Positions 1-10,724 of a DNA stretch of 63,083 nt are shown one piece after another; positions within the stretch are counted from its first letter, which is position 1; each line of letters begins with the position of its first letter. The notes beneath the pieces were generated by a model. That model saw only the letters and a program-made list of their open reading frames with translations. It did not search any database and had not been told where the DNA came from. Origin of the DNA: Psychromarinibacter sediminicola (GTDB lineage Bacteria > Pseudomonadota > Alphaproteobacteria > Rhodobacterales > Rhodobacteraceae); the NCBI RefSeq assembly GCF_029168335.1, contig NZ_JARGYC010000024.1, positions 1 to 63,083 on the forward strand, in the 5' to 3' direction. The position numbers and the translations under genes were made by a program.

Positions 1-27
1 GGCCGGAGCGCCCCGCGCGCTCCGGCC
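1..27. terminator. GC-rich stem-loop at left edge
   Basis: Perfect 10-bp inverted repeat (GGCCGGAGCG / CGCTCCGGCC) with a 7-nt loop, ending about 65 nt before glpK. It has no T-run after the stem, so it may be a factor-assisted terminator of the gene to the left or an intercistronic attenuator. It isolates glpK from that gene. Confidence 0.55.
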
Positions 28-94
28 CCCTCCGATCCCCGCATGCCCCGCATCCTGTCCGAAAGCCGCGCCCCGCCGCGCGGAGGAGTTTGCT

Positions 95-1594
<1,500 letters not shown>

Positions 1595-1613
1595 CCCGCC
1601 GTCGCCTCTGATC

Positions 1614-1645
1614 CCGTCTCCCGGGCGTGCAGGAGGGCGAGACGG
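1614..1645. terminator. Shared hairpin between convergent glpK and rpiR-like gene
   Basis: A 7-bp perfect stem (CCGTCTC / GAGACGG) with an 18-nt loop sits in the 75-nt convergent gap. It could serve both genes. There is no clear T-run on either side. Confidence 0.4.
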
Positions 1646-1669
1646 CGTCGTTCGGCGCCCCGGCCGGGT

Positions 1670-2617
1670 TCAGTCCCCCAGCGGTTCCTGGACCTCTCCG
1701 GCGCGGTGGTTCAGCGCGGTGTACTTGATCCGGCGCAGGTTCTCGCGCGCCTTCGGGCCGAGCGCGTAGCCCGTGGCGGCCGACAGCAGGTCGATGATCG
1801 CGAGATAGGCGAACCGCAGCGATGTCGGGGTCAGCGTGTCCTGCGTCTCCGGCACGGCCACGCAGAGCGCGTGGTCCACCGCGTCCGCCAGCGGGCTTGC
1901 CAGCGCGGTGATCGCGATGGTCTGCGCGCCATAGGCGCGGGCGAGCCCCACCGCTTCGATCAGCTCTTCCGTCTTGCCGGAGGCCGAGATGGCAAGGACG
2001 AGATCCCCCGGGCCCAGCGTCGCCGCCGTCATCCGCAGGATGTAGGATTCGGGACAGCAGGAGACGCGGACGCCGTAGCGGAACAGGCGGAACTGCGCCT
2101 CTTCCGCCAGCGTCGCGGCGCTGCCCCCGAGGCCCACGGTGATGACCTGCTGCGCCCCCGCGAGGGCCGCCGCGGCGGGCTGGATGTCCTCCGGCGTGAT
2201 GCGGCGTTCGACCTCGCGCAGGGCGCCGTGCGCGTCGGTCATGATCGGGGTCCAGTAGGCGGGCAGATCGGCGTCCGGGGTCGCCGGTTCGGCATCGGCG
2301 TTCAGGTAGGCCTCGCCCACCACGAGGCATTGCGCCAGCTTCAGCTTGAAGTCGCGCACCCCCCGGCAGCCGATGGCGCGGCAGAAGCGGGTGACGCTGG
2401 GCTCGCTCACCCCGGCCCGGGCGGCGAGGCTCGCGATGTTCTCCTCCACGGCGCGGGGCACGTCGGAGAGCACGATGGCGGCGACACGTCTTTCGGCCGG
2501 GCTGAAGCCGTGCAGCCGGTCCTTCATGAGCGCCACGATATCCGTGAACTGCCCGGCCTCCGCCAGCGTCCCGGGGGCTGAATCGGCCGCCTCAATTCGC
2601 GAGTGGGATGCTGGCAT
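1670..2617 (-). CDS. MurR/RpiR-family transcriptional regulator (HTH + SIS)
   Basis: A 315-residue protein with the usual RpiR layout: an N-terminal helix-turn-helix, containing LAARAGVSEPSVTRFCRAIG, followed by a C-terminal SIS sugar-phosphate-binding domain (TVGLGGSAATLAEEAQFRL, then LAISASGKTEELIEA). RpiR proteins bind phosphosugars or related acid metabolites and control neighbouring catabolic genes. I chose the ATG at 2617 because GAGGA lies 7 nt upstream and a TTG 33 nt earlier lacks a ribosome site. The gene is transcribed divergently from the SDR/peptide-type ABC operon, so that operon is its likeliest target. A role in control of convergent glpK cannot be excluded. The inducer is unknown. 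Confidence 0.9.
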   Translation of the reverse strand: MPASHSRIEAADSAPGTLAEAGQFTDIVALMKDRLHGFSPAERRVAAIVLSDVPRAVEENIASLAARAGVSEPSVTRFCRAIGCRGVRDFKLKLAQCLVVGEAYLNADAEPATPDADLPAYWTPIMTDAHGALREVERRITPEDIQPAAAALAGAQQVITVGLGGSAATLAEEAQFRLFRYGVRVSCCPESYILRMTAATLGPGDLVLAISASGKTEELIEAVGLARAYGAQTIAITALASPLADAVDHALCVAVPETQDTLTPTSLRFAYLAIIDLLSAATGYALGPKARENLRRIKYTALNHRAGEVQEPLGD

Positions 2618-2746
2618 AGGGTGTCCTCGGTCAGTGCGCGATCGTTGCAAAGAGATCGTGAGGGGTCAACATGTAGGAAAATAACATGACTATAGCCCAC
2701 AAAATAAGAGGATCGCCGGATTCTTGTGACCGGCGCAGCGAGTCCC

Positions 2747-2771
2747 TTGACAGAATTGTAACTCAATTACA
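2747..2771 (+). promoter_or_regulatory. Candidate promoter -35 with overlapping dyad for the SDR/ABC operon
   Basis: CTTGACA (a good alphaproteobacterial -35) begins one base upstream of position 2747 and is followed by the inverted repeat TGTAA-N5-TTACA at 2757-2771. The dyad would lie between -35 and -10, where an RpiR repressor could block RNA polymerase. It lies in an AT-rich island of the 322-nt gap between the divergent regulator and the SDR gene. The -10 is not clear. Confidence 0.45.
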
Positions 2772-2939
2772 CAGTTTTCCCAAGCGTCAGCGGCTCTGTC
2801 GCCGACCGGGGGAAACGGCTCAGGATACCTGTCCCTTCATGACATACGCGCGAGACACAGGCAGAAACCGGCGCCGCCCGTCCCCGGCCCATGCCGCCCG
2901 CAGGCCCGGCCGTGCAGCCGAGCGCAAGGAGGGACGCCG

Positions 2940-3716
2940 ATGAGCTACTGTTTCGATCTCTCCGGCAAGCGCGCCTTCATCACCGGCGGCAGCCGTGGGC
3001 TGGGGCGCGAGATGGCGCTGGCGCTGGCGGAGGCCGGGGTGGACATCGCGCTGGTGGCGCGGCCGTCGGAGTCCCTGCAGCGCACGGCCGAGGACATCCG
3101 CGCTTTCGGCCGGACCGCGTGGACGCTGGAGGCCGACCTTGGCTCGATGGAGGAGACCGAGGCGATCTGCAACCGCGCGCTGTCCGAGATCGGGGCCTTC
3201 GACATCCTGCTGAACAACGTGGGCGGGCGGTTCGCGAACATCCCGACGGAAGAGCTCGACCTGGAGACCTGGCGGAAATACATGGATCTGAACCTGACCT
3301 CGACCTTCCTGTGCAGCCGGATCATCGGCAAGGCGATGATCGAGGCGGGCCAGGGCGGCCGGATCATCAACATCGCCTCGATCAACGCGATGATCGCCGG
3401 GCGCGGCATCGGCGGGCGGCATTACGAGACGGCGAAGGCGGGGGTGCAGCAGTTCACCCGCACGCTTGCCGTCGACTGGGCCAAATACGGCATCACGGCG
3501 AACGCGATCTGCCCCGGTCTGTTCGGGACCGCGCAGAACGAGCACTGGAAAGAGGTGAAGCCCGGGATCATCGACGGGCTGATCGCCGATATTCCGATGG
3601 GAACATGGGGCACGCCGAAGGACCTGGGCGCATTGGCCGTCTACGTCGCCTCGGACGCCTCGCGGTTCATGACGGGCGCGAGCCTTGTCATCGATGGCGG
3701 GCTGACCTGCCAGTAA
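2940..3716 (+). CDS. SDR-family NAD(P)-dependent oxidoreductase
   Basis: A classical short-chain dehydrogenase of 258 residues, probably cytoplasmic. The cofactor motif TGGSRGLG is at residues 15-22 and NNVG at 92-95. The catalytic residues are Ser147, Tyr162 and Lys166 (YETAK), and the C-terminus MTGASLVIDGGLTCQ is typical. The family oxidises or reduces hydroxyl/keto groups on sugars, acids or acyl carriers; the substrate here is not predictable. A strong AAGGAGGG ribosome site precedes the ATG. The gene leads an operon with a peptide-type ABC importer only 30 nt downstream, so it probably acts on the imported compound or its product. The divergent RpiR regulator suggests the substrate becomes a phosphorylated or acid metabolite. 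Confidence 0.92.
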   Translation: MSYCFDLSGKRAFITGGSRGLGREMALALAEAGVDIALVARPSESLQRTAEDIRAFGRTAWTLEADLGSMEETEAICNRALSEIGAFDILLNNVGGRFANIPTEELDLETWRKYMDLNLTSTFLCSRIIGKAMIEAGQGGRIINIASINAMIAGRGIGGRHYETAKAGVQQFTRTLAVDWAKYGITANAICPGLFGTAQNEHWKEVKPGIIDGLIADIPMGTWGTPKDLGALAVYVASDASRFMTGASLVIDGGLTCQ

Positions 3717-3746
3717 CCCGAAGAAAAACAACAGGGAGCAAAGACC

Positions 3747-5270
3747 ATGAATCTCAGGAAGCTAATCGGGGGCCTCGCCCTCTCCGCCCTGATGGCGGTG
3801 CCGGTGTCGGCGCAGACGCTGCGCTATGCCACCATCGGCGAGCCGCCCAGCCTCGACGTGCAGATGGGCACGGCGACGCTGGCCTCGACCATCTCGCAGC
3901 ACATGTTCGAGACGCTCTACGCCTTCGACGCCGCGAACGCGCCGCAGCCGTTCCTGGCGACCGGCGAGACGATTTCGGACGACGGCAAGACCATCGTCAT
4001 CAGCCTGCGCGACGGCGTGATGTTCCACAACGGCGACACGATGGATGCCGAGGACGTGGCCGCCTCGCTGTCGCGCTGGGGCGAGCACGGCGCACGCGGC
4101 AAGCTGCTGGATATGGAAAGCGTCGAGGCGACCGGCGAGCTGGAGGTGACGATCTCGCTGGCCGCCCCGAACGGCGCGTGGAAGAGCGTGCTGGCCTTCG
4201 TGAATGGCGGCCCGGTGATCTACCCGGCCGAGATCGTGTCGGAGGCCGCCGGCGAGCCGATCGCGGCCGAGAACTACGTCGGCACCGGCCCGTATCAGTT
4301 CGGCGAGCTGCGTCCGAACCGCTATGTCGAGCTGCTGAAGTTCGAGGATTACAGCGCGCATCCGGACGCCCCCGACGGCGCGGCCGGCGAGCGGGTGGCG
4401 AATTTCGACGCCCTGCGCTTCATCCCGGTGCCCGACGTCGGCACGCGGATGAGCGGCGTGCAGGCCGGCGACTACGACTATGCCGAGTACATCTCGGGCG
4501 ACCTCTACGGTCTGGTGAAGGACGACCCGTCGGTGCAGGTCAAGATCAGCGCCGCGCCGATCTTCGGGCTGATGTTCATGAACTCGGAAGCCGGACCGAT
4601 GGCCACCAACTTCAAGCTGCGGCAGGCGGTGCTGGCCGCGCTGAACATGGAGCAGGCGCTGCAGGTGTCGGTCGGCGAGCCGGAGCTGTTCGAGGCCACG
4701 GGCGCCTATTTCGGCGAGGGCAACATCTGGCACACCGAGGCCGGGACCGACGCCTACAACCAGGGCGACCCGGAGAAGGCCAAGAGGCTGGCCGAGGAGG
4801 CGGGCTATGACGGCACGCCGATCAAGCTTCTGGTCTCGACCAACTACAAGGCGCATTTCGACGATGCGAGCGTCTTCACCCGCCAGCTGGCGGATGCGGG
4901 CATCAACGTGCAGATGGTCGTGGTCGACTGGGCGACGCTGCTGCAGCTGCGCGCGCAGCCGTCGGAGTGGGACATGTTCATGACGCACCACGGCACGGTG
5001 CCAGACCCGGTGCTGCTGACGATGATGAACGACAGCTACCCGGGCTGGTGGCAGACCGAGGAGAAGCACGAACTGCTGGCCGACTTCACCGAGACCTCGG
5101 TGCTGGAGGAGCGTCAGGCGGTGTGGGAAGACCTGCAGGCGCTGATGTACGAGCAGGTTCCGGCGATCAAGGTCGGCAACCTCTACTCCTACGACATCGC
5201 CTCGCCCGACTTGACGACGGCATGGGAATCGGCCCCGGCCTTCCCGTATTTCTGGGGCGCCTCGAAATAA
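3747..5270 (+). CDS. ABC transporter substrate-binding protein, family 5 (peptide/opine type)
   Basis: A periplasmic binding protein of 507 residues with a signal peptide cleaved near VSAQ-TLRYA. The family-5 (SBP_bac_5) hallmarks are visible: LRYATIGEPPSLDVQMG at the mature N-terminus, LRDGVMFHNGDTMDAEDV, and YVGTGPYQF. Family members bind di- or oligopeptides, opines, nickel complexes or some glycosides. It feeds the two permeases and two ATPases that follow directly. A GGGAG ribosome site precedes the ATG. With an SDR enzyme upstream and an RpiR regulator, the ligand may be a sugar- or hydroxy-acid-containing compound rather than a plain peptide; that is inference. Confidence 0.94.
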   Translation: MNLRKLIGGLALSALMAVPVSAQTLRYATIGEPPSLDVQMGTATLASTISQHMFETLYAFDAANAPQPFLATGETISDDGKTIVISLRDGVMFHNGDTMDAEDVAASLSRWGEHGARGKLLDMESVEATGELEVTISLAAPNGAWKSVLAFVNGGPVIYPAEIVSEAAGEPIAAENYVGTGPYQFGELRPNRYVELLKFEDYSAHPDAPDGAAGERVANFDALRFIPVPDVGTRMSGVQAGDYDYAEYISGDLYGLVKDDPSVQVKISAAPIFGLMFMNSEAGPMATNFKLRQAVLAALNMEQALQVSVGEPELFEATGAYFGEGNIWHTEAGTDAYNQGDPEKAKRLAEEAGYDGTPIKLLVSTNYKAHFDDASVFTRQLADAGINVQMVVVDWATLLQLRAQPSEWDMFMTHHGTVPDPVLLTMMNDSYPGWWQTEEKHELLADFTETSVLEERQAVWEDLQALMYEQVPAIKVGNLYSYDIASPDLTTAWESAPAFPYFWGASK

Positions 5271-5280
5271 GCATCCCTGA

Positions 5281-6228
5281 ATGAGCCGTTACGTCATCAG
5301 ACGGACTGGCGCGGCGATCATGACCCTGATCGCCGCGTCCATCGTCATTTTCGCCTTCATCCACCTGATCCCGGGCGACCCGGTCTACGTGATGCTGGGC
5401 GACGGCGCGACGCCGGAGCAGGTCGCGGCCTTGCGCGACCGCCTGGGGCTCGATGAGCCTCTGGTGATGCAATACCTGATCTGGGCGGGCAACGCGCTCC
5501 GGGGCGATCTGGGCGTGTCGATCTTCTTCGAGACGCCGGTGACGCAGGTGATCGCCGAAGGGGCGGAGACCTCGATCCTGCTGGCGTCGGTCACGATGGT
5601 CTGGATCATCCTGATCGGCGTCCCGGTGGGCATCCTGGCCGCGATCCGGCAGGGCACGCTGATCGACCAGGGCCTGTCGGGGCTGGCGATGCTGGCCGCC
5701 TCGCTGCCGACCTTCTGGGTCGGTCTCTACCTTATCCTGATCTTCGCCGCCGGGCTGGGCTGGTTCCCGAGCTCCGGCTACCCCTCGATCTTCGAGGAGG
5801 GCGGGCTGGTGAACCTGCGCTACCTCGTGCTGCCCAGCCTCGCGCTGGCCGCGCCGAACGCCGCGCTGATCCTGCGGCTGACGCGCGCCTCGATGCTGGA
5901 TGTCGCGCGCGAGGACTATATCCGCACCGCGCGGGCCAAGGGCATCCGGCCCACCCGCGTGGTGCTGCGGCACATCCTGCGCAACGCGCTTCTGGCGGTG
6001 GTGTCGGCCTTCGGCTTCACTTTCGCCGCGCTGATCTCGGAGGCGGTGGTGACCGAGACGGTCTTCGCGCTGCCCGGGATCGGGCGGACAGTGGTGCAGT
6101 CGATCCTGCGCCGCGACTACCCGGTGATCCAGGGGGTGATCCTGATCACGGTGTGCCTGTACCTTGTCATCAACCTGATCGTGGACCTGTCCTACCGGTA
6201 CCTCGACCCGCGGGTGGAGCTGGAATGA
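5281..6228 (+). CDS. ABC transporter permease, DppB/OppB type
   Basis: An inner-membrane permease of 315 residues with the DppB N-terminus (YVIRRTGAAIMTLIAAS), a periplasmic loop with LGLDEPLVMQYL, and about six membrane helices. The EAA-type cytoplasmic loop contacting the ATPases is visible at YIRTARAKGI, followed by HILRNALL. The C-terminal YRYLDPRVEL is typical of the subfamily. It starts 10 nt after the binding-protein gene and its stop overlaps the next start (ATGA), so translation is coupled. It forms a heterodimeric channel with the DppC-like protein. Confidence 0.95.
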   Translation: MSRYVIRRTGAAIMTLIAASIVIFAFIHLIPGDPVYVMLGDGATPEQVAALRDRLGLDEPLVMQYLIWAGNALRGDLGVSIFFETPVTQVIAEGAETSILLASVTMVWIILIGVPVGILAAIRQGTLIDQGLSGLAMLAASLPTFWVGLYLILIFAAGLGWFPSSGYPSIFEEGGLVNLRYLVLPSLALAAPNAALILRLTRASMLDVAREDYIRTARAKGIRPTRVVLRHILRNALLAVVSAFGFTFAALISEAVVTETVFALPGIGRTVVQSILRRDYPVIQGVILITVCLYLVINLIVDLSYRYLDPRVELE

Positions 6229-7076
6229 GACAGGTTCTGATGATGCTGCCGACTTCGGCCATCCGCCGGCCGATCACCGCGCTGGGGGTGCTGTTCCTGG
6301 TGGTGATCGTGATCTTCGCGGCGGCCTCGCCGTGGATCGCGCCCTATCCGCCGGACGTGATGGACCCGGTGAACCGGCTGCTTCCGCCCGGCGGCGACCA
6401 CCTGATGGGCACCGACCATTTCGGCCGCGACACGTTCAGCCGCGTGGTCTTTGGCGCGCGCCTCGCGCTTCTGATCGGCGTGGGGGTCGTGGCCTTCGCG
6501 CTGGGCACGGGCGTGCCGATCGGCGTGCTGTCGGCGCTGTTCCCGGCGCTGGGGCGCGTCCTGATGCGGATGGTGGACGTGCTGATGTCGTTTCCGTCGC
6601 TGCTGCTGGCGCTGGGGCTGATCGTGATCCTGGGGCAGGGGGTGTTCAACGCGATCCTGGCCATCGGGCTGATCTATCTGACCACCACGGCGCGCATCGT
6701 CTACGGCGTGGCGCTGCGGCTGAAGGCGGAGCCTTACGTCGAGGCGGCGCGCAGCGCGGGGGCGGGGACGTGGTGGATCGTGACGCGGCATATCCTGCCC
6801 AATATGATCTCGCCGCTGCTGGTGCAGGCGAGCTTCGTCTTCGCCTTCGCGCAGCTCGGCGCGGCGTCGCTCGACTTTCTCGGGCTGGGCGCGCCGCCGG
6901 AGATCCCGTCCTGGGGCAACATGCTGGCCGAGAGCCGGATCTACATCACGCGCGCCTCGTGGCTCTTGCTGTGGCCCGGTCTGATGATCGTGCTGACCGC
7001 GTTCTCGCTGAACCTCGTCGGCGACGCGCTGCGCGACCGGATGGATCCGCGGTTCCGCGAGATGGTGAGGAGATAG
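6225..7076 (+). CDS. ABC transporter permease, DppC/OppC type
   Basis: The partner membrane subunit of 283 residues. The start chosen is the ATG overlapping the previous stop (ATGA), giving MRQVLMMLPTSAIRR. The hallmark HLMGTDHFGRDTFSRVVFGAR, found in nearly all DppC/OppC proteins, is present after the first membrane helix, and ends such as LVGDALRDRMDPRFR are typical. The coupling loop is near PYVEAARSAGAG. It lies between the DppB-like permease and the ATPases in standard Dpp order. Confidence 0.95.
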   Translation: MRQVLMMLPTSAIRRPITALGVLFLVVIVIFAAASPWIAPYPPDVMDPVNRLLPPGGDHLMGTDHFGRDTFSRVVFGARLALLIGVGVVAFALGTGVPIGVLSALFPALGRVLMRMVDVLMSFPSLLLALGLIVILGQGVFNAILAIGLIYLTTTARIVYGVALRLKAEPYVEAARSAGAGTWWIVTRHILPNMISPLLVQASFVFAFAQLGAASLDFLGLGAPPEIPSWGNMLAESRIYITRASWLLLWPGLMIVLTAFSLNLVGDALRDRMDPRFREMVRR

Positions 7077-7079
7077 CGG

Positions 7080-8033
7080 ATGCTGAGCGTGGAAAACCTC
7101 GTCGTCTCGGTCCGCCGCGGACCGGAGATCGTGCGCGACGTGTCGTTCGAGATCGCGCCGGGCGAGATCCTGGGGCTCGTCGGCGAATCCGGGTCGGGCA
7201 AGAGCATGACCTCGCTGGCGCTGATGGGGCTTCTGTCGCCGGGCATCGACATCACCGGCGGCGCGGTCCGGCTGGACGGCACCGACATCACCCATCTGCA
7301 GCCGCATCAGCGCGTGGCGCGGAACTGCGGCAAGGTGGCGATGATCTTTCAGGAGCCGATGACCTCGCTGAACCCGGTGCTGCGCATCCGCGAGCAGCTG
7401 GAAGAGGCGATCAACGTGCACGACCCGCGCGCCGGCCCGGAGCGTGCGCGCGAGCTTCTGGACATGGTGCGCATTCCCGATGCGGGCCACCAGCTGAACG
7501 CCTATCCGCACGAGCTGTCGGGCGGGATGCGGCAGCGGGTGATGATCGCCATCGCGCTGGCCTGCCGGCCGCAGGTGCTGATCGCGGACGAGCCGACGAC
7601 GGCGCTGGACGTGACGGTGCAGCGGCAGGTGCTGGGCCTGATCCGCGAGCTCTGCGACAGCCTGCACATGGGGGTGCTGTTCATCACCCACGATCTGGGC
7701 GTGGTGGCCCAACTCGCCGACAGGGTCGCGGTGATGTATGCGGGCAAGCTCTGCGAGCGGGCGGATGTCGGCCCGCTGTTCCGCGCGCCGCTGCATCCCT
7801 ACACCAACGGCCTGCTGGCCTGTCTGCCCGACCCGGAATCCGGCAATGCGGCCTTCGAGACCATCCCCGGCGCCGCGCCGCGCCCCGGCGCGATCCCCGA
7901 GGGCTGCCCGTTCTCGCCGCGCTGCAACCGGGCGCAGGAGACCTGCCGCTCCGGCCCGGTGCCGGAGGCGCACGGGCCGGAGCGGCAGGTGGCCGTCTGC
8001 CACTTCCCGGTTCGCCAGGAGGCCCCCGCATGA
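7080..8033 (+). CDS. ABC transporter ATP-binding protein, DppD/OppD type
   Basis: A cytoplasmic ATPase of 317 residues. Walker A is GESGSGKS, the Q-loop region is [16 protein letters not shown], the signature is LSGGMRQR and Walker B is [14 protein letters not shown]. The C-terminal oligopeptide-transporter extension contains the conserved cysteines in [14 protein letters not shown], which in this family can ligate an iron-sulfur cluster. It starts 3 nt after the DppC-like gene and overlaps the next ATPase gene by 4 nt. It pairs with that ATPase to power the importer. Confidence 0.95.
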   Translation: MLSVENLVVSVRRGPEIVRDVSFEIAPGEILGLVGESGSGKSMTSLALMGLLSPGIDITGGAVRLDGTDITHLQPHQRVARNCGKVAMIFQEPMTSLNPVLRIREQLEEAINVHDPRAGPERARELLDMVRIPDAGHQLNAYPHELSGGMRQRVMIAIALACRPQVLIADEPTTALDVTVQRQVLGLIRELCDSLHMGVLFITHDLGVVAQLADRVAVMYAGKLCERADVGPLFRAPLHPYTNGLLACLPDPESGNAAFETIPGAAPRPGAIPEGCPFSPRCNRAQETCRSGPVPEAHGPERQVAVCHFPVRQEAPA

Positions 8034-8995
8034 CCGCCGCCGACGACATCCTGCGCATCGACGACCTGGAAAAGGTCTTCACGGTCCGGCGCGGCGGCAA
8101 ATCCCACGAGCTGCGGGCGATCAACGACGTGTCGCTGAGCGTCCACCGGGGCGAGACGCTGGGCATCGTCGGCGAGTCCGGTTGCGGCAAGTCCACGCTC
8201 GCCCGCGTGCTGATGGGCCTGACGGGCGCCAGCGGCGGGAGCATCACGCTGGACGGCGACGACTTGCTGCAACGCTACCGCAGCCATTCGGCCGAAACCC
8301 GGCTGAACATGCGGATGGTGTTCCAGGACCCCTATGCCTCGCTGAACCCGCGCCGGTCGATCGCGGATTCAGTGGCCGAGACCGGCGACATCCACGGCAT
8401 CTTCAAGGGCCGCGCCGACCGGCGGCGGCGGGTTGAGGAGGCGCTGGACCGCGTGGGGCTGGGCGCCGTCTTTGCCGACAGCTACCCGCACGAGCTGTCC
8501 GGCGGGCAGCGGCAACGGGTGGGCATCGCCCGCGCCATCCTGCCGGAGCCGAAGCTGGTGATCGCGGACGAACCCGTCTCGGCGCTCGACGTGTCGATCC
8601 AGGCGCAGGTGCTGAACCTGCTGGAGACCCTCAAGGAGCGTCTTGGCCTGACGCTGATGTTCATCAGCCACGACCTTGGGGTGGTGGCCAAGATCTCGGA
8701 CCGGGTGGCAGTGCTCTATATGGGCGACGTGGTGGAGCTGGGGCCGGCGCGCGACCTGTTCACCGACCCGCGCCATCCTTACACGCAGCTCCTGATCGAG
8801 GCGATCCCGCGCCCCGACCCGGCGACGCGCATCGCAGGGGGCATCGATGTCAGCGAACCGCCCAGCCGGATGCGCGACCGCGTCGGCTGCCCGTTCCGCG
8901 ACCGCTGCCCGGCGGCCACCGCGATCTGCGCCGACGAGACGCCGAAGCCGCGCGCGCTGTCGGAGGTGCGGCAGGTGTCCTGTCACCACGCCTGA
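8030..8995 (+). CDS. ABC transporter ATP-binding protein, DppF/OppF type
   Basis: The second ATPase of the importer, 321 residues, starting at the ATG that overlaps the previous stop. Walker [11 protein letters not shown]-loop MVFQDPYASLNPRRS, signature LSGGQRQR and Walker B LVIADEPVSALDVS are intact, and the C-terminal tail has the family cysteines (VGCPFRDRCPAAT). It closes the SDR-ABC operon; a strong dyad lies 27 nt after the stop. Confidence 0.95.
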   Translation: MTAADDILRIDDLEKVFTVRRGGKSHELRAINDVSLSVHRGETLGIVGESGCGKSTLARVLMGLTGASGGSITLDGDDLLQRYRSHSAETRLNMRMVFQDPYASLNPRRSIADSVAETGDIHGIFKGRADRRRRVEEALDRVGLGAVFADSYPHELSGGQRQRVGIARAILPEPKLVIADEPVSALDVSIQAQVLNLLETLKERLGLTLMFISHDLGVVAKISDRVAVLYMGDVVELGPARDLFTDPRHPYTQLLIEAIPRPDPATRIAGGIDVSEPPSRMRDRVGCPFRDRCPAATAICADETPKPRALSEVRQVSCHHA

Positions 8996-9021
8996 CACAG
9001 GGCGACGTCGACGACCGGCGT

Positions 9022-9050
9022 GGCGCGCCCGCGCCGGTGCCGGGCGCGCC
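9022..9050. terminator. Bidirectional hairpin between ABC operon and amidohydrolase
   Basis: A perfect 9-bp stem, GGCGCGCCC / GGGCGCGCC, with an 11-nt loop fills the 57-nt gap between two convergent genes. It is positioned to end both transcripts. There is no T-run. Confidence 0.6.
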
Positions 9051-9052
9051 GC

Positions 9053-10204
9053 CTAAGCCGGCACTTTGCCGGCCTCCCTGAACCACTTGCCGCCGATGAC
9101 GCAGCCCTCGGCGAAGATCCGTTTATCCGTCGTGACGGTCTCGCCCAGCACGTCCTCCAGCTCGAACGCGCCCTCCTGCAGCGACAGGATCGAGGCATCG
9201 CCCGGCGTGCCGACCTTCAGCGAGCCCAGCTCGGGCCGCCGCACCGCTTTCGCGGGGGTCTCGGTCGAGGCGCGGACGATCTCGGGCAGGCTCATGCCGA
9301 GGGGCAGGAACTTCGACAGGGTGGTCACCTGGTCGTAGGCCGGCCCGTCGATGCAGAGCGCGTGGACGTCGGACGAGATCACGTCCGGCGCGAAGCCCTG
9401 CGCCATCATCCCGCGCGCGGTGCGCCAGCCGAACGATCCCTTGCCGTGGCCGATGTCGAACATGACGCCCCTGTCGCGGGCCCGCTGAACCGCGGGCTTC
9501 ACCGTTCCGTCGCCGGCCAGCGGCGCGTTCGGGAACGGGCGGAAGCAATGGGTCAGCACATCGCCCGGGCGCAGCAGGTCGACGACCTCCTCGTAGGAGG
9601 GCGGCGGCTCGTCGATGTGGCACATCAGCGGCAGGCCGGTCTCGTCGGCGACCTGCAGCGCGACGGTCAGCGGGTGGATGCCGGTGGGGCCGGAGGCATG
9701 GCGGCCGACCCGCACCTTGATGCCGATGATAGTGTCGGGGTCCGACACCGCGACCTCGGCCGCATCGCGCGCCGCCAGGAGCCGCCAGTCCTGGCTTTCG
9801 CCGATCATGATCCGGTTTGAAAAGGCGAATATCCCCGCGAACGAGACGTGCAGGTAGGCGAGGATCCGCGCCGTGGCGGGCTCGATCACGTGCTTGCGGA
9901 AGCCCGCGTAGTTGCCGGGCCCGGCGCTGCCGGTATCCACCGCCGTGGTCACGGCGGAGCTGCGCGCGAAGTCGTCGGCGTCGATGCCGAGCGAGGTGCC
10001 GCCCCAGTAGACATGGGTATGCAGGTCGATCAGCCCGGGCGTGACGATCAGGCCCGACACGTCCGAGACCTCCGCCGCCTCGCCGGAGATCGACGGGCCG
10101 ATCGCGGCGACCTTGCCGTCCTTGAATGCCAGGTCCTGTACGCCGTCGAGCCCCTGGGCGGGATCAATGACCCTGCCGTTGCGCAGCAAAAGGTCGAAAC
10201 TCAT
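9053..10204 (-). CDS. Amidohydrolase/deacetylase-family metallohydrolase
   Basis: A 383-residue cytoplasmic amidohydrolase of the dihydroorotase-like group often annotated as 'amidohydrolase/deacetylase'. The N-terminal FDLLLRNGRVIDPAQGLDG and PGLIDLHTHVYWGG are diagnostic; His62 and His64 are the first metal ligands. Further candidate ligands are in LMCHIDEPPP and ISSDVHALC. To my knowledge, characterised relatives deacetylate N-acetylated or O-acetylated acids, so this enzyme could process a ligand brought in by the convergent peptide-type importer; that is inference. The ATG at 10204 has AAGGAAACAGGA upstream; a start 81 nt earlier would add a non-conserved leader. Confidence 0.85.
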   Translation of the reverse strand: MSFDLLLRNGRVIDPAQGLDGVQDLAFKDGKVAAIGPSISGEAAEVSDVSGLIVTPGLIDLHTHVYWGGTSLGIDADDFARSSAVTTAVDTGSAGPGNYAGFRKHVIEPATARILAYLHVSFAGIFAFSNRIMIGESQDWRLLAARDAAEVAVSDPDTIIGIKVRVGRHASGPTGIHPLTVALQVADETGLPLMCHIDEPPPSYEEVVDLLRPGDVLTHCFRPFPNAPLAGDGTVKPAVQRARDRGVMFDIGHGKGSFGWRTARGMMAQGFAPDVISSDVHALCIDGPAYDQVTTLSKFLPLGMSLPEIVRASTETPAKAVRRPELGSLKVGTPGDASILSLQEGAFELEDVLGETVTTDKRIFAEGCVIGGKWFREAGKVPA

Positions 10205-10373
10205 TCCTGTTTCCTTCTTGTTGTCACCTGGCCCCGGAGTCCGGGCGTCGATCGAAGCATAGGCCACGGCGACGGCGCTTGCCAAACCGCATGTCGCCCT
10301 GCGCGCGGCCCGGCCGCTGGCGGTGACACCTCGACGAGATGGCCGTGAAGATCAACGGCGCGGGGGCGATAGT

Positions 10374-10390
10374 GTCGACGGGCCGTCGAC
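10374..10390. promoter_or_regulatory. 17-bp palindrome in gene-poor stretch
   Basis: GTCGACGG-G-CCGTCGAC is a perfect 8-1-8 dyad, about 170 nt upstream of the amidohydrolase start. The one-base centre fits a protein-binding site better than a hairpin. The rest of the 10205-10514 stretch has no gene I can support; one reading frame just before the dyad reads VKINGAGAIVS, faintly like an SDR N-terminus, and then hits stops. Confidence 0.3.
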
Positions 10391-10514
10391 CATGATGGCG
10401 ACCTGCCGGAGAGCTTTGTTGCAGGGACAGGGGGCGGGATGACGGCGCCCGGGGTCGCAAACAAGGCGATGCGAAATCACGGACAGCCCGAGGGCGCAGG
10501 GACGGCCGCGCGCG

Positions 10515-10724
10515 TTGGTCCGTGCCGGGCTGCCGAAACTCGCCAGCAGCGACCGCTATGTCGACGGCAGGCCGACGCTCGACGACGTCGCGTACTTCGT
10601 ACAGCGCGAGCTGAAGGGACCCCTCAGCCGGGACGAGACCAGCCGCCTGCGCCAGTCCGAGGACTTCGCCGAAGGCGTCCAGGCGTTCCACGAAAAGCGC
10701 AAGCCGGCGTTCAGGGGACGCTGA
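10515..10724 (+). pseudogene. Probable C-terminal remnant of an enoyl-CoA hydratase (crotonase)
   Basis: A 69-codon frame beginning at a TTG with no ribosome site. Its last 40 residues resemble the C-terminal helix of enoyl-CoA hydratases: RQSEDFAEGVQAFHEKRKPA followed by FRGR fits the family pattern S-x-D-x-x-E-G-x-x-A-F-x-E-K-R-x-P-x-F. Nothing upstream in the same frame resembles the crotonase core (no oxyanion-hole motif), so only about one sixth of a gene is left. It sits between the amidohydrolase and the LysR gene and suggests decay of a former beta-oxidation locus. It could be a chance match, but the motif spacing is good. Confidence 0.5.

Noticed and set aside
2891-4810. 639-codon plus-strand frame overlapping the SDR and binding-protein genes
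   Set aside because: Out-of-frame shadow of two recognisable genes; Arg/Gly/Pro-rich, no motif.
6192-8003. 603-codon antisense frame over the first Dpp-type genes
   Set aside because: His/Arg/Gln-rich shadow of a permease and an ATPase gene; no protein family features.
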